DNA from: Tannerella sp.
GTDB lineage: Bacteria > Bacteroidota > Bacteroidia > Bacteroidales > Tannerellaceae
Length of the DNA: 5,942 nucleotides
Reading direction: 5' to 3'
NCBI GenBank assembly: GCA_031283785.1
Contig: JAITBC010000004.1
Location: 1 to 5,942 of the forward strand
The position numbers were made by a program, and so were the translations under genes. Positions within the stretch are counted from its first letter, which is position 1. Each line of letters opens with the position of its first letter. The notes beneath the pieces were generated by a model. That model was not told the origin of the DNA. It did no database searches and was given only the letters and a program-made list of their open reading frames with translations. Positions 1 through 5,886 of this stretch are shown here, one piece after another.

Positions 1-1157
1 TTTATTTCTTCTTCTTTTGTAATTTTAGGAAAAACATACTCTTCTCTCTCCTTCTCATTCTCTTTTCTTACCGAAGATGCAATAATTTTACCTTCGTACT
101 GTTCAATTAAATGTCTAAAACTCATTAACCCATAATGAGCCATTTCTCTATAAAATTGTTGTAATAGAAATTTCTGATTATCAGTTGGATCGATAAAATC
201 TGATATTGTATATTTATTTTTTGAATCGGTCAAAACCTCTAAATCTCGTGTATAAACATCATTTTCCTCTCCTGTTTGATTTTTTGCTGTATTTTGTTTC
301 AAGGTTTCATAAATACCCTTTTCGCCATAATCGAAAACGTGCGTTTCCAGCACTTTTATTTTTTCATTGTCATTATTTGTCCCGCTATACGCGCGAACAG
401 TAAACATTCCTTGTCCGTCATTTTCTCCTTGTCCACTATGTTCTACGATATTTTTTGCCAGTTCGTGCAGCCCATTTATATAGGTTTGAGTAAATAGCCA
501 TATTTTTTCTACATAATCTTTCGTTTTCTCAAATGTTCTATGCTCTTTTTTGGCAAGTCGCTTACATGCAACGATAAATACAAAAACAAAAACAGGCGGA
601 ACTGTTTTCAATCTTTGCTGTATTTCTGCTGCATATTCTTTAAATTTTTGTTCATTTGTTTTGTATGTTTTAACTCTTATATCTACGAAATCTAAAATGT
701 CGAAAGAGGAATAATATTTCTTTTTTAATTCAAAAAGAGACTTCCATTTATTTTTCAATTCATCACTTTTTCGATAATCGAAGAAGTTGTCAATAGATTT
801 TTTAGTAATGTATATTGGTGGAACAAAAAATCTCGAAAAAGAATTAGCATTTACATTGTGTGCATTGGGGAAATCTTTAAAAATATCACTATAACTAACA
901 TTATACAGTTCGTTGATTTGTTTGAAATAATGCGAGTGATTCCAAGCGTTATCGTTTTCCGTCAAGTTGAAAAAATGTGGAATTTTTATCCAATTGTCTT
1001 TATGTTGCATATATCGCAAAAACAACCCTGCCACAAATACAATATCAATTTGCGAAAAAGTACCAAGTGAAGCTATTTTTTTATCTTTTTGAAGTTCATC
1101 AAGAACTTTATTCAGTTCTTTAACTGATAATATTTGATGTTGATTTGTGTCTTGCAT
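1..1157 (-). CDS. GHKL-type ATP-binding protein, C-terminus beyond window
   Basis: Translating the minus strand from the ATG at 1157-1155 gives 385 uninterrupted codons to the window edge, so the C-terminus is missing. Residues about 225-365 carry the Bergerat (GHKL) ATPase signature: an N box HELAKNIVEHSG near 231-242 (Glu232 and Asn236 match the catalytic/Mg-binding E-x3-N), a G1 box VFDYGEKGI near 274-282 (Asp276, Gly278, Gly281), and a G2-like HYGLMSF near 341-347 followed by a conserved-looking Gly356. The family binds ATP in histidine kinases, Hsp90, MutL and MORC. Residues 1-220 are not recognised with confidence. An alpha/beta pattern could be a degenerate STAS-like or sensor domain, but that is a guess. 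No phospho-acceptor His domain or transmembrane helix is obvious, so a cytoplasmic protein is likely. It follows the HTH gene by 19 nt, implying co-transcription. The strong A/T bias sets it apart from the genes at 1701-4956. The ATPase fold is fairly sure; the function is unknown. Confidence 0.85.
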   Translation of the reverse strand, partial: MQDTNQHQILSVKELNKVLDELQKDKKIASLGTFSQIDIVFVAGLFLRYMQHKDNWIKIPHFFNLTENDNAWNHSHYFKQINELYNVSYSDIFKDFPNAHNVNANSFSRFFVPPIYITKKSIDNFFDYRKSDELKNKWKSLFELKKKYYSSFDILDFVDIRVKTYKTNEQKFKEYAAEIQQRLKTVPPVFVFVFIVACKRLAKKEHRTFEKTKDYVEKIWLFTQTYINGLHELAKNIVEHSGQGENDGQGMFTVRAYSGTNNDNEKIKVLETHVFDYGEKGIYETLKQNTAKNQTGEENDVYTRDLEVLTDSKNKYTISDFIDPTDNQKFLLQQFYREMAHYGLMSFRHLIEQYEGKIIASSVRKENEKEREEYVFPKITKEEEI

Positions 1158-1176
1158 ATCAAATTTATTAAGATTC

Positions 1177-1464
1177 TTATATTTTATTAGTGTTCTCTTG
1201 CACAACCTTAAACGCTTTCCCCGCAAATTCCTTATCCGCGCCAATGGTAGCAATGATTTTATCAGCAAACCAAAGAGTTATACGTTCATTCTCATTGATT
1301 TGCAGAAACATAGCAATAACTGTAATCTGTTTCCGCTTTGCAGGTCTTTCGTTTCGTTCAATCTTACTGTACATCAACGTATCTATTTCCAGATCCGCCG
1401 ATAACTGTCTTTGAAGAACTCCTCTACCTTCTCGTAATTGACTCATTTTATTCACAAAAAACAT
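1177..1464 (-). CDS. XRE-family helix-turn-helix transcriptional regulator
   Basis: This small (95-residue) cytoplasmic DNA-binding protein has one Cro/C1-type HTH domain spanning about residues 5-60. The pattern LREGRGVLQRQLSADLEI, then the recognition-helix stretch YSKIERNERPAKR, is typical of the family. The C-terminal third (TLWFADKI to the end) resembles the short helical tail of Bacteroidota regulators that sit upstream of restriction-modification and other accessory operons. The ATG at 1464 is preferred over Met7 because it leaves the usual ~9 residues before the conserved Leu-Arg. The gene is first in a leftward pair, 19 nt before the GHKL ATPase gene. Its own promoter region contains a 9-bp inverted repeat, so autoregulation is plausible but inferred. 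Base composition is A/T-rich but less extreme than the ATPase gene. Assignment to the HTH family is confident; its target is unknown. Confidence 0.92.
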   Translation of the reverse strand: MFFVNKMSQLREGRGVLQRQLSADLEIDTLMYSKIERNERPAKRKQITVIAMFLQINENERITLWFADKIIATIGADKEFAGKAFKVVQENTNKI

Positions 1465-1527
1465 AACCGTCTATTTTAACAACTATATTCATTTTACTTT
1501 CCAATTGATAAAAAATCCATTTCCGGG

Positions 1528-1558
1528 CAAAATTACATAAAAAACATGTATTTTCCAA
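1528..1558 (-). promoter_or_regulatory. Predicted Bacteroidota-type promoter for the HTH-ATPase pair
   Basis: Read on the minus strand, TAATTTTG (1535-1528) fits the Bacteroides -7 consensus TAnnTTTG exactly. A partial -33 element, CTTG ending at 1556, lies 20 nt upstream. Transcription would start near 1520 and leave a leader of about 55 nt before the ATG at 1464. The -7 match is direct. The -33 box is only partial, so confidence is moderate. Confidence 0.55.
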
Positions 1559-1582
1559 GCGCGTGAAATAAAAATGTAATTT
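1530..1582. repeat. 9-bp inverted repeat in the divergent control region
   Basis: AAATTACAT at 1530-1538 and its perfect reverse complement ATGTAATTT at 1574-1582 are separated by 35 nt. The left arm overlaps the predicted -7 box of the leftward promoter, so a dimeric regulator bound here could repress it. The adjacent HTH protein is the obvious candidate, but this is inference. In such A/T-rich DNA a chance 9-bp match is possible. Confidence 0.4.
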
Positions 1583-1623
1583 CAACTGACAAATGCATGG
1601 GTAAGTTCAATCAGTCAAATGCA
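1581..1623. repeat. Imperfect direct repeat pair upstream of the peptidase promoter
   Basis: TTCAACTGACAAATGCA (1581-1597) and TTCAATCAGTCAAATGCA (1606-1623) share the outer blocks TTCAA and CAAATGCA at a 25-26 nt spacing, about two and a half helical turns. The differing middles, ACTGA and TCAGT, are reverse complements of each other. The pair lies between the two divergent promoters and could be an operator for either, but no regulator is known to bind it. Confidence 0.4.
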
Positions 1624-1649
1624 ACAAAGCGAAAAAAAACGCTTATTAT

Positions 1650-1680
1650 TTTGTGGTTTCTGCAACTTGCACTATATTTG
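1650..1680 (+). promoter_or_regulatory. Bacteroidota-type promoter for the aminopeptidase-transporter operon
   Basis: TTTG at 1650-1653, a 19-nt spacer and TATATTTG at 1673-1680 match the Bacteroides sigma-ABfr consensus (TTTG, ~19-21 nt, TAnnTTTG) at every specified position. Transcription would begin near 1687, leaving a leader of about 14 nt before the ATG at 1701. That agrees with the chosen start and with the lack of a Shine-Dalgarno. A short hairpin (AAGCG, eight A, CGCTT at 1627-1644) lies just upstream. Confidence 0.75.
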
Positions 1681-1700
1681 TTGCTTTTGAATAATAAACG

Positions 1701-3485
1701 ATGGAAAATCAGACAAATAAAAGACTTGCGCTTTTGCGTAATTTTATGCGGGGAAAGAATTTACAGGCATTCGTCATTCCTTCTACGGACGCCCACATGA
1801 GCGAATATATACCCGCATACTGGGAGTCAAGACGATGGATCAGCGGTTTTACGGGATCGGCGGGAACGGTGGTCGTAACGCTCGATAAAGCCGGGTTATG
1901 GACGGATTCGCGCTATTTCCTGCAGGCCGGCGACGAACTTTCGGGAAGTGAGATTGTATTGTTTAAAGACCGGCTTCCCGAAACGATCCGTATTACGGAT
2001 TGGCTGAAAAGCGAACTTGGCGATGGCGACCGCATAGGGATAGACGGCAACGTATTTTCGGCGAAAGAGGCTTTAAAATTAAACGCGGAATTTGAACCGG
2101 AGAACATAAAACTTGTCGCCGATTACGATCCTTTTAACGAAATATGGCATGATCGCCCCTTATTGCCGGAAAATAAGGTTTCCTTACATCCTGTTGAATT
2201 AACGGGCGAGACGGCCCGTCAAAAAATGGAACGCATACTGGACGAAGCCGGCAAGGCGGAATCCGATTCGGTATGGATCAGCACATTGGATACGATTGCC
2301 TGGTTGTTTAACATCCGTGGAAGCGACGTGCCGTATAATCCGGTAGTCGTATCACATGCATTTATTTCACGCAGCGAAAATGTTCTTTTTGTCGATACGG
2401 ACAAAGTGTCGCTTACCGTCGCCGAATCTCTTAAAAAAGAGGGTATCAAAATTATCGATTATCATCAAACGGGTGATTTTCTATCTAAAATATGTAACTT
2501 ATCGGTTTGCTTAGACAGCAGTAAAGTCTCCTTCCGCCTGTACAACGCAATATCGGCACGCAACTGGACGGTTGATAAATTATCGGTTGGAGACCGGCTT
2601 AAAAGCGTAAAAAACAAAGTGGAAGCGGAGGGATTCCGTCGTTCCATGATCCGCGACGGGATTGCCCTTACCCGGTTTTTCATGTGGCTGGAAAAGGCCG
2701 TTCCCGAAGGCCGGGTTACGGAATATGGGATTGGCCTTAAACTGAAAGAATTGAGGAGTGAACAGCCCTGTTTTGCAGGTGAAAGTTTTCCGACGATTGC
2801 CGGATATTCGGCAAACGGGGCCATCAATCACTACCATCCTTCTGCGGAGAACAGCCTGACCGTCCGGCCGGAAGGACTTTTGCTGATTGATTCGGGCGGC
2901 CAGTATCATGACGGGACGACGGACGTCACGCGTACGATTGCCGCAGGAGACATCACCGACGATATGAAAAAAGATTATACGCTTGTGCTGAAAGGAATGA
3001 TCGGACTTTCTACGGCAGTATTCCCGGCCGGGACGAGGGGGTCGCAGATTGATACGTTAGCCCGTAAAGCGATGTGGCAACATGGTATCAACTATTTGCA
3101 CGGCACCGGACATGGGGTAGGCCATTATCTTAATGTACACGAAGGCCCGCAAAGCATACGGCAGGAAGAAAATCCGGCGACAATACTTCCCGGTATGATC
3201 GTTACCAATGAACCGGGTATCTACCGGGATCATCAATACGGCATACGGACAGAAAATATGATGCTTACGACGCTTGCCGTGACGACCGGCTACGGCGATT
3301 TTTATAAGTTCGAGACGCTGACGCTTTGCTATATCGACACCGTTCCGGTGATCAGGGAGATGATGACGGATGAGGAAATCACCTGGCTGAATGAATATCA
3401 TCAAATGGTATATGATAAGCTTTCCCCCTGTCTGTCGGACGGGGAAAAAGACTGGCTGAAGAAGAAAACCGCCGCATTACAATGA
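1701..3485 (+). CDS. Xaa-Pro aminopeptidase (aminopeptidase P, M24B, three-domain type)
   Basis: This cytosolic dinuclear-metal peptidase removes the N-terminal residue from peptides whose second residue is proline. At 594 residues it matches the long eukaryote-like form (about 600 residues) rather than the ~440-residue E. coli PepP. Two creatinase-like N-terminal domains (about 1-145 and 150-300) precede the pita-bread catalytic domain (about 310-535) and an M24 C-terminal domain (FETLTLCYID to the end). The metal ligands are all present: Asp397 and Asp408 in DSGGQYHDGTTDVTR, His471 in GTGHGVGH, Glu504 in NEPGIY and Glu518 in RTEN. His377, His467 and His480 correspond to the proton-shuttle and substrate histidines of human XPNPEP1. 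There is no signal peptide. The start at 1701 suits the family N-terminus (LLRNFMRGKNLQAFVIPSTDAH) and lies just after a consensus promoter. It is first in an operon with the peptide transporter. The gene appears intact and functional. Confidence 0.97.
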   Translation: MENQTNKRLALLRNFMRGKNLQAFVIPSTDAHMSEYIPAYWESRRWISGFTGSAGTVVVTLDKAGLWTDSRYFLQAGDELSGSEIVLFKDRLPETIRITDWLKSELGDGDRIGIDGNVFSAKEALKLNAEFEPENIKLVADYDPFNEIWHDRPLLPENKVSLHPVELTGETARQKMERILDEAGKAESDSVWISTLDTIAWLFNIRGSDVPYNPVVVSHAFISRSENVLFVDTDKVSLTVAESLKKEGIKIIDYHQTGDFLSKICNLSVCLDSSKVSFRLYNAISARNWTVDKLSVGDRLKSVKNKVEAEGFRRSMIRDGIALTRFFMWLEKAVPEGRVTEYGIGLKLKELRSEQPCFAGESFPTIAGYSANGAINHYHPSAENSLTVRPEGLLLIDSGGQYHDGTTDVTRTIAAGDITDDMKKDYTLVLKGMIGLSTAVFPAGTRGSQIDTLARKAMWQHGINYLHGTGHGVGHYLNVHEGPQSIRQEENPATILPGMIVTNEPGIYRDHQYGIRTENMMLTTLAVTTGYGDFYKFETLTLCYIDTVPVIREMMTDEEITWLNEYHQMVYDKLSPCLSDGEKDWLKKKTAALQ

Positions 3486-3513
3486 AATAACAGAATGATT
3501 AAAATACGAAAAA

Positions 3514-4956
3514 ATGAGTGCATTAAGTAAATTCCCGCGAACATTCTGGGTAGCCAATACGATTGAATTATTCGAACGTTGGGCCTGGTATGGCTTTTTT
3601 ATGTTATTTGCCAATTATCTGACCGGCTCTTCCGACTTGGGCGGACTGGAATTTTCACAAAGTCAGAAAGGCCTTATTATGGGGGTAGGCACAGGTATTC
3701 TTTATTTCCTTCCGGTTCTTACCGGAGCCATTGCCGACCGTTATGGTTACAGGAAAATCCTGGCGATCGCCTTTGTCGTTTATGCTTCGGCATTTGCGCT
3801 TTTCCCGCAGGTATCGTCGTTCCCGGCAGTGTTTATCATGTATATCTATCTCGCTTTGGGGGCGGCACTGTTTAAACCTGTTATCTCGGCTACCATTGCA
3901 AAAACGACAACGGAAAAAACGTCGTCCATAGGCTTCGGCATTTTTTATATGATGGTAAATATAGGAGCGTTTTTCGGCCCGATGTTAACGCTTCTTTTCA
4001 AGGAACGGTCTCAAATGATCTTTTATATCTCTGCCGGAATCATTTTGCTTAATTTTTTACTCCTCATATTTTACAAAGAACCCCGGCAAAAAGGCGAACA
4101 GGAATCGTCCAAGGCAAAAGAAGACGCCTCCCTGCTCCACACCTTCGGCAACATCTTCCGGAATATGGCAGGTATATTAAAAGACCTGAAATTTCTTGTC
4201 TTCCTGCTGATCGTAGCCGGTTTTTGGACCATGTATAACCAGTTGTTTTTCACGCTTCCCGTATTTATTTCGCAGTGGGTGGATACAAGCGCCCTGTTCC
4301 GTTTCTTCGATGCAACAATTCCATTTATAAGTGCAAATTATAGCCCGGCTCCGGGTGTGATGGATGCGGAATTTGTCACCAATATGGATGCATTTTATAT
4401 CATTGTGCTTCAGATACTGGTGTCTGCCGTCGTTATGCGCCTGAAGCCGCTCCATTCCATGATGACGGGTTTCTTAGTCTGTTCCATCGGCATGGCGTTG
4501 ACCCTCTTTTCGCAGAACGTACTTTTCACGATGGTCGCAATACTTATTTTCGCATTGGGCGAGATGGCCGGTTCGCCGAAAATCACGGAATATATCGGGC
4601 GGATCGCCCCTGAAGACAGGAAAGCGCTCTATATGGGATATTCGTTCATTCCCGTCTTTCTGGGTAATGTTTTTGCCGGAATTATATCCGGGAATGTATA
4701 CCAGGCTATGTCCGACAAAGTGGTTATCACGAAAAAATTTGCCGCAGAGAAAGGCCTGCAGATAGCGGATAACTTAACGTCCAATGAATATTTTAACGAA
4801 GTAGCCCGCCGGGTTAACCTGTCTCCGCAGGAACTGACAAATCATCTGTGGGATACCCGTCATCCGTCGAGGATATGGATCATCCTGCTGTCAATAGGCG
4901 TGATGGCAGCGCTCTGCCTTTTTATATACGATAAAGTAACCTCAAAGAAAAAATAA
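3514..4956 (+). CDS. POT/PTR2-like MFS peptide transporter
   Basis: This inner-membrane secondary carrier of 480 residues has about 12-14 hydrophobic segments. POT (proton-dependent oligopeptide transporter) hallmarks are visible. E18LFER22 in the first helix is the E-x-x-E-R proton-coupling motif, with Tyr26 after it. GAIADRYGYRK (71-81) is the MFS loop 2-3 motif. FKP at 120-122 puts Lys121 where POTs have the helix-4 Lys. FYMMVNIGAFFGP (144-156) is the PTR2 signature region. A charged cytoplasmic stretch (about 188-225, rich in Lys and Glu) links the two halves. Loops near 255-290 and 395-450 are longer than in classical POTs, as in Bacteroidota members. Start ATG 3514 is 28 nt after the peptidase stop with no promoter between, so the genes are likely co-transcribed. 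Di- or tripeptide/proton symport is the best guess; substrate choice cannot be read from sequence, and another small solute is possible. Confidence 0.93.
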   Translation: MSALSKFPRTFWVANTIELFERWAWYGFFMLFANYLTGSSDLGGLEFSQSQKGLIMGVGTGILYFLPVLTGAIADRYGYRKILAIAFVVYASAFALFPQVSSFPAVFIMYIYLALGAALFKPVISATIAKTTTEKTSSIGFGIFYMMVNIGAFFGPMLTLLFKERSQMIFYISAGIILLNFLLLIFYKEPRQKGEQESSKAKEDASLLHTFGNIFRNMAGILKDLKFLVFLLIVAGFWTMYNQLFFTLPVFISQWVDTSALFRFFDATIPFISANYSPAPGVMDAEFVTNMDAFYIIVLQILVSAVVMRLKPLHSMMTGFLVCSIGMALTLFSQNVLFTMVAILIFALGEMAGSPKITEYIGRIAPEDRKALYMGYSFIPVFLGNVFAGIISGNVYQAMSDKVVITKKFAAEKGLQIADNLTSNEYFNEVARRVNLSPQELTNHLWDTRHPSRIWIILLSIGVMAALCLFIYDKVTSKKK

Positions 4957-5390
4957 CGGCGCTTCCCATTCACTCAATCCGGTGCGACTATTCGCGCAAC
5001 GGTCATGTAACCAGAAGTATGCGTCGACAACATTTCACTTGTGGAGGACTGCGGATTTTTTTTCTCATACCGAGGTTCGACCGTTTAAATTAAAGGGTGT
5101 CATATATACTTTACGCGGTATGATTTTGTGCCGGTGCATATTTTCCCCTTTAGGGGAATCATATCAATAGAAAAACGGGTATCCCTTTTCCCTGTTCCCC
5201 GTCAGGGGATTCATAAACGGGAGGTGAATGCCCCGACGGGCATTCCGTCAGGTTCAATTGAGGGAGGTTGTTCCAACAGAGTGGTAGCCGGCTTATTCTC
5301 CAAATATTAACCGCCAAGTTCGGAAGATTTGATTATGTGGGAAATATTATGCGCAGTGTTTTTGCATTATACTACTGATTGTTTGTCGTT
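4957..5390. other. Gene-free hairpin-rich region, origin unresolved
   Basis: No reading frame here resembles a protein; the frames that exist are short and lack any motif. The DNA is rich in short hairpins: TTCCCC/GGGGAA at 5143-5158, TCCCC/GGGGA at 5196-5209, and GAATGCCC/GGGCATTC at 5226-5245 with loop CGAC. It also has a T8 run at 5056-5063 that lacks a good preceding stem. GTGCGAC at 4982-4988 matches the GUGYG 5' end of bacterial group II introns, and an intron reverse transcriptase fragment lies to the right, so this may be a ribozyme remnant. No domain V is visible on either strand, and the nearby RT fragment is on the opposite strand, so the link is weak. Confidence 0.35.
5143..5216. 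repeat. Two near-identical 22-nt hairpin units
   Basis: Units at 5143-5164 and 5195-5216 agree at 18 of 22 positions and start 52 nt apart. Each is TTCCCC, a four-base loop (TTTA or GTCA), then GGGGA and a WTCATA tail. The substitutions fall mostly in the loop and outside the C4/G4 stem, which fits conservation of a folded structure. The core CCGTCAGG of the second unit recurs at 5245-5252. Function is unknown. Confidence 0.45.
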
Positions 5391-5424
5391 AGGCGGTTTA
5401 TGTGAAGTGTCACATAAACCGCCT
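5391..5424. repeat. 15-bp perfect palindrome with 4-nt loop
   Basis: AGGCGGTTTATGTGA (5391-5405) and its exact reverse complement (5410-5424) flank the loop AGTG. There is no T-tract on either side, so it is not a standard terminator. The right arm overlaps the last codons (PQGG) of the reverse transcriptase fragment, placing it at a rearrangement breakpoint. AACCGCC at 5309-5315 is a further short copy of the arm core. Confidence 0.85.
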
Positions 5425-5730
5425 TGCGGCGTGCCCGTTTCTGTCGCCTCAAACTTCCCTCCTGCCGATACGCCTCAGGTATTTATGGATGAGCGAGATG
5501 ACTCGCCCCTCCTTGACTGTACGCGACAGCGCTTCTGTCAGTTTACTTTGATTCACTGTGTCAAAGTACTTTTCCAAATCCATATCTACCGCATAGTTAT
5601 ACCCTGATTCGACATACTTCTGTACTTTCTTCAATGACTGATGGGCGTTGCGTTTCGGGCGAAAGCCGTAGCTGTTGTCCGAAAACTGCTGTTCACAATG
5701 CGGCGTCAATACTTGATTGAGCGCTTGCTG
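5418..5730 (-). pseudogene. ltrA: Group II intron reverse transcriptase/maturase fragment (LtrA-type), inactivated
   Basis: Read leftwards from 5730, the frame gives QQALNQVLTP, EQQFSDNSYGFRPKRNAHQS and AVDMDLEKYFDTV, which are RT motifs 1-3 of group II intron-encoded proteins, including the first catalytic Asp of the DxDxxxxFD block. After HKYL (CTG at 5478-5476) one extra base shifts the frame (equivalent to a 5-nt loss from the usual HKYLNAGV). The next frame continues as GVSAGGKFEATETGTPQGG to 5418. Homology then stops in the arm of a palindrome, so the YADD catalytic motif, thumb, maturase and endonuclease domains are absent. Upstream, a TAA at 5733-5731 interrupts the frame, and the N-terminal part is scrambled (only VDK-like traces near 5750-5760). 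About 100 of the usual ~420-600 residues remain. It cannot encode a working enzyme. A TTG at 5709 opens an 86-codon frame, but this is not a real gene. Confidence 0.92.
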
Positions 5731-5794
5731 TTAGATATTATCCGTCGTTTTGTCGACAAGAACGTTCCGGCGGTCTTTTGCAACACAGGCAAAG
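5731..5794. other. Degenerate sequence between RT fragment and terminators
   Basis: Read on the minus strand, GTCGAC at 5752-5757 may preserve the Val-Asp of the RT IPTVVDR stretch, followed by an apparent insertion ending in a stop before QQAL. Beyond this no coherent coding is visible, so the right-hand boundary of the RT remnant lies somewhere here. Confidence 0.4.
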
Positions 5795-5824
5795 AAAAAA
5801 ATCCCGGCTTGAGAAAGTCGGGGC
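5795..5824 (-). terminator. Possible second (tandem) leftward terminator
   Basis: Arms at 5803-5810 and 5815-5822 pair over 8 bp around a 4-nt loop, with one A-C mismatch in minus-strand RNA (a G-U wobble in plus-strand RNA). Seven T follow on the minus strand (A run 5795-5801). A weaker CTTTTGC follows on the plus strand, so it could act in either direction. It sits just beyond a stronger terminator. Confidence 0.4.
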
Positions 5825-5830
5825 TTTTGC

Positions 5831-5863
5831 AAAAAACGAGGATGTGACTTTTGACACACCCTC
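5831..5863 (-). terminator. Rho-independent terminator of the outer-membrane protein gene
   Basis: On the minus strand, GAGGGTGTG and CACATCCTC form a 9-bp stem (one G-U pair), with TC/GT and an AAAA loop inside, followed directly by CGTTTTTTG. It begins 24 nt after the stop codon at 5889-5887, the expected place for a terminator of that gene. Confidence 0.8.
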
Positions 5864-5886
5864 ACCCGGACAGGTCTTTTTTGTGA

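Noticed and set aside
206..1070. Several short plus-strand reading frames (65-73 codons)
   Set aside because: They lie antisense to the continuous 385-codon GHKL frame, overlap one another and have no recognisable motifs.
1147..1414. Plus-strand frames opposite the HTH gene
   Set aside because: The minus strand encodes a clear HTH protein; the plus frames are antisense shadows without homology.
1..1464. Restriction-modification system
   Set aside because: The HTH type is compatible with one, but no methyltransferase or nuclease motif is present in the window.
1597..1800. 67-codon plus-strand frame starting before the peptidase
   Set aside because: It spans the promoter and overlaps the peptidase N-terminus out of frame. 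The peptidase start at 1701 is well supported.
4982..5310. Small plus-strand frames in the hairpin-rich region
   Set aside because: Low-complexity composition, no motifs, and they run through stem-loops; not credible genes.
5391..5424. Palindrome as a bidirectional terminator of the transporter operon
   Set aside because: There is no T-tract on either strand and it lies more than 430 nt past the transporter stop.
5449..5709. 86-codon TTG-started frame as a functional reverse transcriptase
   Set aside because: It lacks the YADD motif and all C-terminal domains, has a stop just upstream within the homology, and frameshifts after HKYL.
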